Source: Photobacterium sp. TY1-4
GTDB taxonomy: Bacteria > Pseudomonadota > Gammaproteobacteria > Enterobacterales > Vibrionaceae
Direction of reading: 5' to 3'
Length of the DNA: 64,000 nucleotides
Assembly: GCF_025398175.1 (NCBI RefSeq)
Contig: NZ_CP099734.1
Location: 992,001-1,056,000, forward strand
Position numbers and translations under genes: made by a program. This document shows positions 10,250 to 19,713 of this stretch, piece after piece. Numbering within the stretch: position 1 is the first letter of the stretch; every line of letters begins with the position of its first letter. Under the pieces are notes generated by a model that worked only from the letters and a program-made list of their open reading frames with translations, did no database searches and was not told where the DNA came from.

Positions 10250-10747
10250 TTACTCTTCGATGGTTACGTTGTTGATCACAACTTCTTCAACCGGAACGTC
10301 CTGGTGAACGTAACCCCAGTTGCCGGTTGCCACAGCTTTGATTTTGTTGACAACGTCCATGCCTTCAACCACTTCAGCGAAAACACAGTAACCCCAACCG
10401 TCCGGAGACTCTGATTTGAAGTCCAGGAATTTGTTGTCGTTGACGTTGATGAAGAACTGAGAGCTGGCTGAATGCGGCTCCATGGTACGAGCCATGGCCA
10501 GGGTGCCGACTTTGTTGCTCAGGCCATTGTTCGCTTCGTTCTTGATTGGCGCGCGTGTTTCTTTCTCAACCATGCCGGATGCCATGCCGCCGCCCTGGAT
10601 CATGAAACCGTCGATCACGCGGTGGAACAGGGTACCGTCATAAAAACCGTCACGGCAGTACTGGAGGAAGTTCGCACATGTTTCAGGCGCTTTCTCTGTA
10701 TTAAGCTGAATTTTGATATCACCGAAGGTGGTGTGAAGCGTTACCAT
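10250..10747 (-). CDS. ppiB: Peptidyl-prolyl cis-trans isomerase B (cyclophilin)
   Basis: This is a cytoplasmic cyclophilin that speeds proline isomerisation during protein folding. The active-site segments [14 protein letters not shown], the [10 protein letters not shown] motif and the [16 protein letters not shown] region are present. The length of 165 residues and the absence of a signal peptide match PpiB rather than periplasmic PpiA. ppiB is divergent from cysS, as in E. coli. Confidence 0.96.
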   Translation of the reverse strand: MVTLHTTFGDIKIQLNTEKAPETCANFLQYCRDGFYDGTLFHRVIDGFMIQGGGMASGMVEKETRAPIKNEANNGLSNKVGTLAMARTMEPHSASSQFFINVNDNKFLDFKSESPDGWGYCVFAEVVEGMDVVNKIKAVATGNWGYVHQDVPVEEVVINNVTIEE

Positions 10748-11167
10748 GAGCTTGTCCTTTATGGAAGTCTACTGTTTTAAACATTGGATTCTAACTGACT
10801 AAGGCAAAGCGTCAATATGATCTGCGATCAATCACTTAGTGCAGAGAACCGAAGTGGAGGTTTTCTCGTCAGTTACCGGGTGCCATGAATCATTGTGGTT
10901 GAATATCAACCTGATGACGCGTCATCTGGTATAACTATAGGTGACTCGGGGATGAAACGGGAAATTCCGCAATCACGGCACCGTGTGCTGCTTTGCAGGA
11001 TGGGGTGACGGGAGCCAGCTTGGCAGGGGAATCGCGCCGACGTTCGTTTCCGTGGATTGGCATCGGCGATGAACACCGATTTACCGCATTTTTCCTTGCC
11101 TTAACGGGTCATAACAGGTGTAATTACCTGTCTGAATGTAACCCCATAAAATGAGTAATTACGAGAC
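10748..11167. other. ppiB-cysS divergent intergenic region
   Basis: These 420 bases separate the divergent ppiB and cysS genes and must hold both promoters. The clearest structure is a pair of adjacent palindromes at 10897-10926. I find no T-box, riboswitch-like fold or small gene that I can support. Confidence 0.6.
10897..10926. promoter_or_regulatory. Two adjacent palindromes upstream of cysS/ppiB
   Basis: GGTTGA-ATA-TCAACC (10897-10911) is followed after one base by the perfect 14-bp palindrome GATGACGCGTCATC (10913-10926), with TATAAC close downstream. Two side-by-side dyads in a divergent promoter region look like operator sites, but I recognise no regulator with either sequence. Confidence 0.45.
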
Positions 11168-12550
11168 ATGTTAAAGATCTATAACTCGCTCACAAGACAG
11201 AAAGAGGAATTTCAACCCATCCAGCCTGGTAAAGTAGGCATGTACGTCTGTGGGGTTACCATTTATGATTTGTGTCACATCGGTCACGGCCGGACATTCG
11301 TCTCGTTCGATGTCGTTTCACGTTACCTGCGCTACTCAGGTTATGACCTGACGTTTGTACGCAATATTACTGATATTGACGACAAAATCATCAAGCGTGC
11401 GGCGGAAAACGGTGAAAGTTGTGACACCCTGACCGAGCGTCTGATCGGCGAAATGTATGCCGACTTTGATGCGCTGGGCATGAAGCGCCCGGATATCGAA
11501 CCGCGCGCCACCGACTATATCGCTGAAATTATCGCGATGTGTGAGCGCCTGATCGAACGCGGCTTTGCCTACGTGGCTGATAACGGCGATGTGATGTTCG
11601 AAGTCAGCAAATACGACGAGTACGGCAAGCTGTCGAAACAAGATCTGGAGCAATTGCAAGCCGGTGCCCGGGTTGATATCGACACGGCCAAGCGCAGCCC
11701 GCTGGATTTCGTATTGTGGAAAATGTCTAAGCCGGGTGAGCCGACCTGGGAATCGCCTTGGGGACCAGGCCGTCCGGGCTGGCACATTGAGTGTTCAGCC
11801 ATGAACTCCGCCATTTTGGGCGATCACTTTGATATTCACGGCGGCGGCTCGGATCTGCAATTCCCGCACCATGAAAATGAAATTGCCCAGTCTTGCTGTG
11901 CAAGCGGTGCCCAGTATGTGAATACCTGGATGCACAGCGGCATGGTGATGGTCGATCGCGAGAAGATGTCCAAATCCCTGGGGAACTTCTTTACGATTCG
12001 CGATGTGCTGGCGCATTACGATGCCGAAACCGTACGTTATTTCCTGATGTCCGGTCACTACCGCAGCCAACTGAACTACAGCGAAGAGAACCTCAAGCAG
12101 GCGCGTGCTTCACTGGAACGCCTGTACACGGCGCTGCGCGGGCTGGATAGCAGCGTGCTCGCACAAGGCGGAGACGCGTTTGTTACACGCTTTAAAGAAG
12201 CGATGGACGACGATTTCAACACCCCGGAAGCCTACTCGGTCCTGTTTGATATGGCCCGTGAGATCAACCGCCTGAAAGCGGAAGATATCGCGGCGGCTTC
12301 AGCACTGGGCGCGCAAATGCGTGAGCTGGCGGATATCCTGGGTCTGCTGAGCCAGGAGCCGGAAGCCTTTCTGCAAAGTGGCGCGGGCGCCGAAGAGGAT
12401 GCGGCTGAAATTGAAGCGCTGATCCAGCAACGTCTGGATGCGCGCGCAGCCAAAGACTGGGCGGCTGCCGATGAAGCACGTGATAAACTGACCGCGATGG
12501 GGATTATCCTGGAAGACGGCCCGCAGGGCACGACCTGGCGTCGTAAGTAA
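11168..12550 (+). CDS. cysS: Cysteinyl-tRNA synthetase
   Basis: This class Ia synthetase charges tRNA-Cys. Zinc-binding Cys28 precedes the HIGH motif (CHIGHGR, His37-His40), and the KMSKS loop is in [13 protein letters not shown] near residue 267. The GWHIECSAM segment provides the second zinc Cys, and the C-terminal helical anticodon-binding region follows. The length of 460 residues is standard. A strong terminator follows the gene. Confidence 0.98.
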   Translation: MLKIYNSLTRQKEEFQPIQPGKVGMYVCGVTIYDLCHIGHGRTFVSFDVVSRYLRYSGYDLTFVRNITDIDDKIIKRAAENGESCDTLTERLIGEMYADFDALGMKRPDIEPRATDYIAEIIAMCERLIERGFAYVADNGDVMFEVSKYDEYGKLSKQDLEQLQAGARVDIDTAKRSPLDFVLWKMSKPGEPTWESPWGPGRPGWHIECSAMNSAILGDHFDIHGGGSDLQFPHHENEIAQSCCASGAQYVNTWMHSGMVMVDREKMSKSLGNFFTIRDVLAHYDAETVRYFLMSGHYRSQLNYSEENLKQARASLERLYTALRGLDSSVLAQGGDAFVTRFKEAMDDDFNTPEAYSVLFDMAREINRLKAEDIAAASALGAQMRELADILGLLSQEPEAFLQSGAGAEEDAAEIEALIQQRLDARAAKDWAAADEARDKLTAMGIILEDGPQGTTWRRK

Positions 12551-12580
12551 TTCAGCCGGATTTAATTTATCTTCTTGAAA

Positions 12581-12606
12581 ACCGGAGCAAATGCTCCGGT
12601 TTTTTT
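12581..12606 (+). terminator. cysS intrinsic terminator
   Basis: ACCGGAGC (12581-12588) and GCTCCGGT (12593-12600) form a perfect stem with a 4-base loop and are followed by seven T residues, 30 bases after the cysS stop codon. Confidence 0.93.
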
Positions 12607-12805
12607 ATGCCGGTCCCGGGCCTAGAATAATAAATGTGAGGTCGGTCATTGTTTGAAGCAAACGTTGGCATCGATGTACAGAAAAGATCACATTTATGCC
12701 ATGTTTCTGTCATGAATTTTTCGTAAATCATTATTATGTTGAGCGTTTGTGAGTGTTTGTTTCGCAATCACTCAAAGTTAATCGCTCTGGTATTTGGTGA
12801 TAATA

Positions 12806-13894
12806 ATGAAGAAGCACACTATTGCTGCGCTGATTGGCGCCAGCTTGTTGACCCCGACGCTGGCTCAAGCCCAGTCCTCCGTTGCCGGCTCTGCAGATGA
12901 CAAGATTGTCGTTGCTCACCGCGGCGCATCCGGTTACCTGCCGGAGCACACCCTGCCGGCCAAGGCCCTGGCATATGCCATGAAGCCCGACTACATCGAG
13001 CAGGATGTGGTGATGACCAAAGATGATCGCCTAGTGGTGCTCCATGACCATTACCTGGATCGTGTGACCAACGTTGCTGCGGTATTCCCGGATCGTGCCC
13101 GTCAGGATGGCCGCTACTACGCAATCGACTTTACCCTGGCTGAGATCAAACAGCTGAGCGTCACCGAAGGGTTCAATATCAAAGACGGCAAGCAGGTTCA
13201 GGGATTCCCGGACCGTTACCCGATGTGGCAGTCTGATTTCAAAGTGCCGACACTGGAAGAAGAAATCGAAATGATCCAGGGCCTGAATAAGACGCTGGGT
13301 TATGATATTGGCATTTATCCTGAAATTAAGGCGCCTTGGTTCCATCACCATGAAGGCAAAGATATCAGCCGTGCGGTGCTGAAGGTGCTCAAGCAATACG
13401 GTTACACCACCAAAGCCAGCAAGGTGTACTTGCAGACTTTTGATTTTGATGAGCTGAAGCGCATTCATGATGAGCTGATGCCGGCGATGGGTATGGATGT
13501 GAAGCTGGTTCAGTTGATGGCCTATACCGACTGGAACGAAACCATGGTTTACGACAAGAACGACCAGGCCCAGCCGTATAACTATGACTGGATGTTCGCC
13601 AAAGGCGGGATGGAAGTGCTGGCCAAGTACGCCGACGGCATCGGCCCATGGAAACCGATGGTGGTTTCGGATGAGTCGACCAAAGGGAATATTAAGCTGA
13701 CCGGTTTGGTGAAAGCGGCGCATGCCCAAGGGATGCAGGTTCACCCGTATACCTTCCGCAGCGACACCGGCCGCATTCCGGCGTATGCGAATGATTTCAG
13801 CGATATGCTGGATATCTTCTATAACACCGCCGACGTTGACGGCGTGTTTACCGACTTCCCGGATAAAGCAGTCCATTTTCTGGAAGCCAAGTAA
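12806..13894 (+). CDS. glpQ: Periplasmic glycerophosphodiester phosphodiesterase GlpQ
   Basis: GlpQ hydrolyses glycerophosphodiesters in the periplasm to glycerol-3-phosphate and an alcohol. A signal peptide (MKKHTIAALIGASLLTPTLAQA) precedes the mature protein. The GDPD catalytic residues are seen in VVAHRGASGYLPEHT (His38), EQDVVMTKD and VLHDHYLDRVTN, followed by the GlpQ-type PEIKAPWFHH segment. I chose the ATG at 12806 because the signal peptide begins there; the TTG and GTG codons just upstream are less likely. The length is 362 residues. It stands alone, with a terminator on each side and no glpT nearby. Confidence 0.95.
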   Translation: MKKHTIAALIGASLLTPTLAQAQSSVAGSADDKIVVAHRGASGYLPEHTLPAKALAYAMKPDYIEQDVVMTKDDRLVVLHDHYLDRVTNVAAVFPDRARQDGRYYAIDFTLAEIKQLSVTEGFNIKDGKQVQGFPDRYPMWQSDFKVPTLEEEIEMIQGLNKTLGYDIGIYPEIKAPWFHHHEGKDISRAVLKVLKQYGYTTKASKVYLQTFDFDELKRIHDELMPAMGMDVKLVQLMAYTDWNETMVYDKNDQAQPYNYDWMFAKGGMEVLAKYADGIGPWKPMVVSDESTKGNIKLTGLVKAAHAQGMQVHPYTFRSDTGRIPAYANDFSDMLDIFYNTADVDGVFTDFPDKAVHFLEAK

Positions 13895-13927
13895 CCTGTA
13901 TTGGGTTGACTTGTTGTACTGAAAACA

Positions 13928-13954
13928 AAGCCAGTCGTTGTCGACTGGCTTTTT
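13928..13954 (+). terminator. glpQ intrinsic terminator
   Basis: AGCCAGTCG (13929-13937) pairs perfectly with CGACTGGCT (13942-13950) around a 4-base loop and is followed by a T-run. Confidence 0.9.
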
Positions 13955-13993
13955 GCGTATGGGCCGCAGATAACCGGGTTACAGATAGCTGAG

Positions 13994-14839
13994 TTACAGC
14001 TGCTCCGGTAACTTCGTGCCGCATTTTCGGCAGTAGTGGGCATCGGTTTCATGGCCGCTGGCGGAGCAGTTGGTGCACCGGATTAAACTGCGCTGGGTGC
14101 GCATTTCCTGGCTGAGCTCGGCGGTAATGATCCCGGTCGGGACGGCGATAATCGAATAACCCAGCAGCATGGTCAGTGAGGCCAGCGCTTTGCCGAGCTC
14201 GGTTTGCGGCACGATGTCGCCATAGCCGACCGTCGTGATGGTGACGATTGCCCAGTAAATACTGAGCGGAATACTGGTAAAGCCGTGTTCAGGACCTTCA
14301 ATGATGAACAGCAGCGAGCCGAGCACCGTCACCAGAATGGCCAGGGTGCTGAAAAAGACCAGAATTTTTCGCTGAGCCATCAGCAGGGAACGCAGCAGAA
14401 TGTTGGAGTCCTTGAGAAACTGCGCCAATTTCAGGATCCGGAAAATCCGCATCACCCGGATCAGGCGGATGATCAGCAGGTAGTTTGAGCTCGGGAACAG
14501 AAAGGCCAGATAGCTTGGCAAAATAGCGATCAGGTCGATGACGCCATAAAAGCTTCGGGCATAGGCCCAGGGCTTGGGCGAACAGTAGAGGCGCAGGCCA
14601 TATTCAATGGTAAACAGGACGGTAAAGACCCATTCCAGCGCCAGCAGGCTGTCGCCGTATTGCACTGCGACCGACTGAACTGAGGTGAGGATCAGGATCA
14701 GCTCGGAACACAGGATCGTCAGGATCAGGGCAATATCGAAATACTGGCCGGCCTTGGTTTGGGTACCGAAGATAATCTCAAACAGTTTCTGTTTTCGGGT
14801 GAGTGTTTCCACCGCGGTGTGCCCTTCAAAGTGCTTCAT
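13994..14839 (-). CDS. Kv-type potassium channel with C-terminal zinc ribbon
   Basis: The 281-residue protein has six predicted membrane helices. S4 carries regularly spaced positive charges (Arg125, Arg128, Arg131, Arg134, Lys137 in LIIRLIRVMRIFRILKL), and the selectivity filter is TTVGYGD (202-208), so it is a voltage-gated potassium channel subunit of the inner membrane. The C-terminus adds a CxxC-x11-CxxC zinc ribbon (Cys255, Cys258, Cys270, Cys273), which is unusual. I chose the ATG at 14839: a longer frame begins at a TTG inside the terminator of the upstream gene. A GTG nine codons further in, behind GAAGGG, is an alternative start. Confidence 0.87.
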   Translation of the reverse strand: MKHFEGHTAVETLTRKQKLFEIIFGTQTKAGQYFDIALILTILCSELILILTSVQSVAVQYGDSLLALEWVFTVLFTIEYGLRLYCSPKPWAYARSFYGVIDLIAILPSYLAFLFPSSNYLLIIRLIRVMRIFRILKLAQFLKDSNILLRSLLMAQRKILVFFSTLAILVTVLGSLLFIIEGPEHGFTSIPLSIYWAIVTITTVGYGDIVPQTELGKALASLTMLLGYSIIAVPTGIITAELSQEMRTQRSLIRCTNCSASGHETDAHYCRKCGTKLPEQL

Positions 14840-14880
14840 GGCGATAGCATATAAGGGAACGTGTTGATAAACAATGGAAT

Positions 14881-14910
14881 GAAAAGCCAAGGCGGGCAGA
14901 CATGCCCGCC
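14881..14910 (-). terminator. Intrinsic terminator after the MarC-family gene
   Basis: GGCGGGCA (14891-14898) pairs with TGCCCGCC (14903-14910) around a 4-base loop; on the minus strand TTGGCTTTTC follows. It separates the MarC-family gene from the channel gene and argues against a channel start upstream of 14881. Confidence 0.8.
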
Positions 14911-14922
14911 GAAGCGTGTGGA

Positions 14923-15564
14923 TTAAGCGGCCAGCCCGGGGAACAGGGCGCGCAGGCCGTTGGCGATGAACTCGATACCGAGTGCTGCCAGGATCAGACC
15001 CATGATCCGGGTGATGACGTTAATCCCGGTTTGGCCAAGGAAACGGACAATGATCGGTGCCGCCCGAAACAGTAACCAACATCCCAGGGCAAACAGCGCG
15101 ATGGTGGTGATGATCCCCAGCGTACTGCCGAGACCCGGATAACGTGAGCCGTAGACAATGGTGGAGCTGATCGCACCTGGTCCGGCCATCAGCGGCATGG
15201 CGAGCGGGACCACACCGACTTGCTCACGGCTGATCGATTCTGATTTTTCCTGCTTGTTCTGTTTATCTTCACCCAGCTTACCGCTCATCATCGAGAAGGC
15301 GATGCTGAGCAACAGCAGGCCGCCGGCGACCCGGAATGAATCGAGGGAAATACTGAACATATCCAGCAAAAACTGGCCGGCCAGCAGCGAGACGGTCAGG
15401 ATCACGGCGACGGCAAGATTGGCGGTAATGGCGGTTTTGCTCCGTTCCTCGGCATTCATATGGCCGGTCAGGGAGACAAAGACCGGCATGATACCGATCG
15501 GGTTGACGGCGGCGATCAGGCCGACAAAAAACTGTAAAAATATCGCGATATCGATTGTTTGCAT
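14923..15564 (-). CDS. MarC-family (UPF0056) inner membrane protein
   Basis: The 213-residue protein has about six membrane helices and the MarC-family signatures AAVNPIGIMPVF at the N-terminus and PLAMPLMAGPGAISSTIV in the centre. The transport role of this family is not established. It is divergent from adhE; the E. coli homologue ychE also neighbours adhE, so this is probably the YchE orthologue. The loop between helices (about 95-115) is unusually rich in Lys, Gln and Glu. Confidence 0.9.
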   Translation of the reverse strand: MQTIDIAIFLQFFVGLIAAVNPIGIMPVFVSLTGHMNAEERSKTAITANLAVAVILTVSLLAGQFLLDMFSISLDSFRVAGGLLLLSIAFSMMSGKLGEDKQNKQEKSESISREQVGVVPLAMPLMAGPGAISSTIVYGSRYPGLGSTLGIITTIALFALGCWLLFRAAPIIVRFLGQTGINVITRIMGLILAALGIEFIANGLRALFPGLAA

Positions 15565-16163
15565 GGTGGTTCATTTACCGGATAAGGAAGGGCTGAGTCT
15601 GAAAATCGGCGCTACTTTAAGGCAAAGTTCTAACCAGCTCCAATAAAAAAAATTATTTCTCTCCTTACGAATAATTATCAGTGAAGATTGTGTTACTTGG
15701 CTGTAAAGCGGTTGCAATATGAATTACGCTAAATGGGTAGTTGATGTGCAAGCAAGGCTGATTTTGTTGCGAACTTGATGGCGGGCTGAGTGAACCACGG
15801 CGGGAACATATGAGTAAAAATGTAGATTTATTACGAAATATTATTCTGCGGCTGTCCGTCATGATGATCAGGGAACAAACGTGCTTCAATAGGAAACAGA
15901 TGAAACCAATTCCTATTTCTTGTAAGTGGTTGTTTTATTTGTATTTGTTGTGACACGTAAATTTTGTCTGCTCCTTTAGAGGGACAACTGATCTAAATCA
16001 ATTTTTTTCACGCAGTGAAACAATATAATCAGTTTTGAAAGCAATTTACTAAGTATGTGTGTTATCGGATTGTAGAGAAAGCGTGTTGTCTGAACCCGGT
16101 AGCCTGAAGGAATGAAGACGTATCCTTATTAAAAAGTTTTCAATATTAAGTTAGGAGTTAACT
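15565..16163. other. adhE upstream regulatory region
   Basis: Some 600 AT-rich bases separate the MarC-family gene from adhE with no supportable gene. E. coli adhE also has a long, heavily regulated upstream region with several control layers, and a long leader is likely here. The one site I can name is an FNR-like box at 15988-16001. TTAGGAG lies about 7 bases before the adhE ATG as the ribosome binding site. Confidence 0.6.
15988..16001 (+). promoter_or_regulatory. FNR-like box upstream of adhE
   Basis: CTGATCTAAATCAA matches the FNR consensus TTGAT-N4-ATCAA at 9 of 10 positions and lies about 160 bases upstream of the adhE start. Oxygen control of adhE fits its fermentative role. The transcription start is unknown, so activation or repression cannot be inferred from position. 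Confidence 0.5.
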
Positions 16164-18863
16164 ATGCCTGTCACAAATATGGCTGAATTAGATGCAATGG
16201 TTGCGCGTGTCAAAGCTGCTCAGAAAGAGTTTGCGACTTACTCTCAAGAGCAAGTTGACAAAATTTTCCGTGCCGCTTCACTGGCTGCGAACAATGCACG
16301 TATTCCTCTGGCCCAACAGGCTGTTGCTGAATCCGGCATGGGTATTGTTGAAGATAAAGTGATTAAAAACCACTTTGCCTCCGAGTTTATCTACAACAAA
16401 TACAAGGACGAGAAAACCTGCGGGATCCTGGACGAAGACGATAATCTGGGTACCATGACGATTGCAGAGCCGGTCGGCATCATCTGCGGTATCGTGCCGA
16501 CCACGAACCCAACGTCGACAGCAATCTTCAAGTCTCTGATTTCCCTGAAAACCCGTAACGCGATTATTTTCTCGCCACACCCACGTGCCAAAGAATCAAC
16601 CAACGCGGCTGCGAAATTGGTCCTCGATGCGGCGGTCGCGGCGGGTGCGCCAAAAGACATTATCGGCTGGATCGATCAGCCTTCGGTTGAACTGTCCAAT
16701 GCGCTGATGAAGCATGATGACATCAACCTGATCCTGGCCACCGGTGGCCCGGGCATGGTGAAAGCGGCTTACTCTTCCGGTAAACCAGCGATCGGTGTTG
16801 GTGCGGGTAACGTGCCGGTTGTGATTGACGAAACTGCCGATATCAAACGTGCGGTGGCGTCTATCCTGATGTCGAAGACCTTCGATAACGGTGTTGTGTG
16901 TGCTTCTGAGCAGGCAGCGATTGTGGTTGATTCTGTGTATGACGAAGTGAAAGAGCGCTTTGCATCGCACAAAGGTTATGTCCTGAACAAAGCCGAAGCC
17001 GAGAAAGTGCGCAATGTGCTGCTGATTGAAGGCAACCTGAATGCCAACATCGTGGGTCAGCCTGCAACTAAGATCGCCGAAATGGCTGGCGTGAAAGTAC
17101 CGGCAGATACCAAGGTGCTGATTGGTGAAGGGCTGGGTAAAGTTTCTTACGATGATGCATTTGCGCACGAGAAACTGTCTCCGACACTGGGCCTGTTCCG
17201 TGCCACTGACTTTGAAGATGCGGTTGCCCAAGCGGTGACTATGGTCGAGATCGGCGGTATCGGTCACACCTCAGGTCTGTACACCAACCAGGATGTGAAC
17301 CAGGACCGTATCCGTTACTTCGGTGACAAGCTGAAAACAGCGCGTATTCTGGTCAACATCCCGACGACGCACGGGGGGATCGGTGACCTGTACAACTTCA
17401 ACGTTGCACCGTCTCTGACACTGGGTTGTGGTTCTTGGGGCGGTAACTCAATTTCTGAGAACGTGGGTCCGAAGCACCTGATCAACAAGAAGACAGTAGC
17501 GAAGCGAGCTGAGAATATGCTGTGGCACAAACTACCGAAATCAATTTACTTCCGTCGCGGCAGCCTGCCGATTGCCCTGAGCGACCTGGAAGGTAAGAAA
17601 CGTGCATTCCTGGTCACAGACCGCTTCTTGTTCAACAACGGTTATGCCGATGAAGTGGTTAGCCTGCTGAAAGCACAAGGCATGGAAGTTCAGACGTTCT
17701 TCGATGTTGAAGCGGATCCAACCCTGTCTGTGGTTGAGAAAGGTGCCGAAGCCATGAAAAGCTTCCAGCCTGACGTGATTCTGGCGCTGGGTGGTGGTTC
17801 ACCAATGGATGCCGCGAAAATCATGTGGGTGATGTACGAGCATCCGGAAACGCACTTCGAAGAGCTGGCGATGCGCTTTATGGATATCCGTAAACGTATC
17901 TACAAGTTCCCGAAAATGGGTGAGAAGGCCGAGCTGGTATGTATCACCACCACTTCAGGGACCGGTTCAGAAGTCACGCCGTTTGCGGTCGTCACGGACG
18001 ACAAAACGGGTGCCAAATACCCGCTGGCAGACTACGAGCTGACACCACAAATGGCGATTGTTGATGCCAACCTGGTGATGAACATGCCGAAGTCACTGAC
18101 TGCCTTTGGTGGTTACGATGCGGTGACGCACGCGCTGGAAGCCTACGTATCCGTGCTGGCGAACGAGTACTCTGACGGTCAGGCACTGCAAGCGCTGAAG
18201 ATGCTGAAAGAATATCTGCCTTCAAGCTACGCCAATGGCGCCAACGACCCGATTGCCCGTGAGAAAGTGCACAATGCCGCGACCATTGCCGGTATCGCGT
18301 TTGCCAACGCCTTCCTGGGTGTCTGTCACTCCATGGCGCACAAAATCGGTGCTGAGTTCCACCTGCCGCACGGCCTGGCGAATGCCCTGTTGATTTCGAA
18401 TGTGGTGCGTTACAACGCGAACGATAACCCAACCAAGCAGACGGCGTTCTCTCAGTATGACCGCCCACAGGCTCGCCGCCGTTATGCGGAAGTGGCCGAC
18501 CATCTGGGTCTGTCTCTGCCGGGTGATCGTACAGCACAGAAAATCGAGCGTCTGCTGGAATGGCTGGACGAGCTGAAGACAAATCTGGAAATTCCGAAGT
18601 CGATTCAGGCTGCCGGTGTACCAGAGTCTGACTTCCTGGCCAAGCTGGATGAGCTGTCTGTCGAAGCATTCGATGACCAGTGTACCGGTGCGAACCCTCG
18701 CTACCCACTGATCAGCGAACTGAAAGATGTCTTGGTTGCCTCTTACTACGGGAAGGCATACGTGGAAGGTGAAACGTTCGAAGGCACTACGGTGATCAAA
18801 AAGAAAGCCGATCAGAAGCCAGCTGAAGCACCGAAAGGGAAAAAAGCAGCTGCCACGGCTTAA
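16164..18863 (+). CDS. adhE: Bifunctional acetaldehyde-CoA/alcohol dehydrogenase AdhE
   Basis: AdhE reduces acetyl-CoA to acetaldehyde and then ethanol, regenerating NAD during fermentation, and forms filaments (spirosomes). The N-terminal aldehyde dehydrogenase half (about 1-440) has the catalytic Cys in DNGVVCASEQA. The C-terminal iron-dependent alcohol dehydrogenase half (about 450-870) has the NAD-binding GGGSPMDAAK and the iron ligands in VDANL, HALEAY, HSMAHKIGAEFHLPHG. The length of 899 residues is normal, with a Lys/Ala-rich tail. Codon use is strongly biased, as for a highly expressed gene. Confidence 0.98.
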   Translation: MPVTNMAELDAMVARVKAAQKEFATYSQEQVDKIFRAASLAANNARIPLAQQAVAESGMGIVEDKVIKNHFASEFIYNKYKDEKTCGILDEDDNLGTMTIAEPVGIICGIVPTTNPTSTAIFKSLISLKTRNAIIFSPHPRAKESTNAAAKLVLDAAVAAGAPKDIIGWIDQPSVELSNALMKHDDINLILATGGPGMVKAAYSSGKPAIGVGAGNVPVVIDETADIKRAVASILMSKTFDNGVVCASEQAAIVVDSVYDEVKERFASHKGYVLNKAEAEKVRNVLLIEGNLNANIVGQPATKIAEMAGVKVPADTKVLIGEGLGKVSYDDAFAHEKLSPTLGLFRATDFEDAVAQAVTMVEIGGIGHTSGLYTNQDVNQDRIRYFGDKLKTARILVNIPTTHGGIGDLYNFNVAPSLTLGCGSWGGNSISENVGPKHLINKKTVAKRAENMLWHKLPKSIYFRRGSLPIALSDLEGKKRAFLVTDRFLFNNGYADEVVSLLKAQGMEVQTFFDVEADPTLSVVEKGAEAMKSFQPDVILALGGGSPMDAAKIMWVMYEHPETHFEELAMRFMDIRKRIYKFPKMGEKAELVCITTTSGTGSEVTPFAVVTDDKTGAKYPLADYELTPQMAIVDANLVMNMPKSLTAFGGYDAVTHALEAYVSVLANEYSDGQALQALKMLKEYLPSSYANGANDPIAREKVHNAATIAGIAFANAFLGVCHSMAHKIGAEFHLPHGLANALLISNVVRYNANDNPTKQTAFSQYDRPQARRRYAEVADHLGLSLPGDRTAQKIERLLEWLDELKTNLEIPKSIQAAGVPESDFLAKLDELSVEAFDDQCTGANPRYPLISELKDVLVASYYGKAYVEGETFEGTTVIKKKADQKPAEAPKGKKAAATA

Positions 18864-18914
18864 GATGTAAAATCAGTTGTTATAGCTAGCGCACTTGCTG
18901 TACAACGCACGACG

Positions 18915-18941
18915 AGCCCGCCGATATGGCGGGCTTTTTTT
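18915..18941 (+). terminator. adhE intrinsic terminator
   Basis: AGCCCGCC (18915-18922) and GGCGGGCT (18928-18935) form a perfect 8-bp stem with a 5-base loop and are followed by seven T residues. Confidence 0.93.
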
Positions 18942-19026
18942 GTTTTGAAAACAGCGATGGCGGGGTGTGTGGTCGTGAGGTATTCGAGCTGGCGTTCGGT
19001 CTCAGTTTTTGGTCTGCGATGTCGGG

Positions 19027-19713
19027 TTAACCGGCCTCGGCTTCAATCATCCGGCCGTTAAAGTAATCATTAGCCACGATATATTCGGCGCAGCGGACAA
19101 TTTCATATTGCATCGGCAGGCTGAGGGCACAGTCGGTCTGACAAGGTTGGCGCTCCAGGCACAACGGCACGACGCCACCGACCCGGATATTGAATTCGGC
19201 CAGCTCTTTGGCCCAGCTTTGGGTCAGCCCGGAAATCATGGCTTTCGAGCTGCTGTTGGTGGGCTGGTCGGGGGTGAGGTAGCTGGCGGCCAGGTTGATG
19301 ATCACCCCTTCACTGTGGTGTTCGCGCATGTAGCTGGCGGTGTGTTTTCCGAAAATGAAAAAAGGCGTCGCGCCTTCGATCATTGAGCGGCAAAAGCGGT
19401 CGACGGAGGTTGGCTCGAGCAAGGAAGGCAGTTCGGCGTTGTGCCAGTAGTTAATCAACACATCAATGGCCCCGAATCGGTGGTCGATATCCCGGATCAG
19501 CTGGGCGATCGACGTTTCGTCCTGAGCCGTGAGTAAAAACGTATCGGAATCTCCACCGGCACACAGACATGCCTGTTGCACTTGCGCCAGTCGCGATGCT
19601 TCGATATCGACCAGCGCCAGTTTGGCGCCGAGGGACGCAAAGTGAAGTGAAATCGCTTTACCCATTGGGCAGCCGGCAGCCGTGACGACAATAACTGATT
19701 GCGCGATATTCAT
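19027..19713 (-). CDS. SDR-fold protein with degenerate active site
   Basis: The 228-residue protein follows the short-chain dehydrogenase/reductase fold: a Rossmann N-terminus with beta-2 acid (VDIEA), a central IDVLIN strand and a SSSKAMISGL helix. The family's key positions are changed, however. The cofactor glycine motif TGxxxGxG reads TAAGCPMG, the NNAG motif reads NYWH, and the catalytic Tyr of YxxxK is Asn153 in NSSSK (Lys157 is kept). The segment before it is also shortened, so the catalytic Ser is uncertain. Ordinary SDR catalysis is therefore doubtful, and a binding or regulatory role is possible. It is convergent with adhE and has no obvious partner gene. Confidence 0.75.
   Translation of the reverse strand: MNIAQSVIVVTAAGCPMGKAISLHFASLGAKLALVDIEASRLAQVQQACLCAGGDSDTFLLTAQDETSIAQLIRDIDHRFGAIDVLINYWHNAELPSLLEPTSVDRFCRSMIEGATPFFIFGKHTASYMREHHSEGVIINLAASYLTPDQPTNSSSKAMISGLTQSWAKELAEFNIRVGGVVPLCLERQPCQTDCALSLPMQYEIVRCAEYIVANDYFNGRMIEAEAG

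Noticed and set aside
11041..11167. T-box or other amino-acid-sensing leader before cysS
   Set aside because: No T-box sequence or suitable terminator-antiterminator pair is visible.
12635..12650. CRP-like site (TGTGA-N6-TCATT) upstream of glpQ
   Set aside because: Only one half-site matches well; too weak to list.
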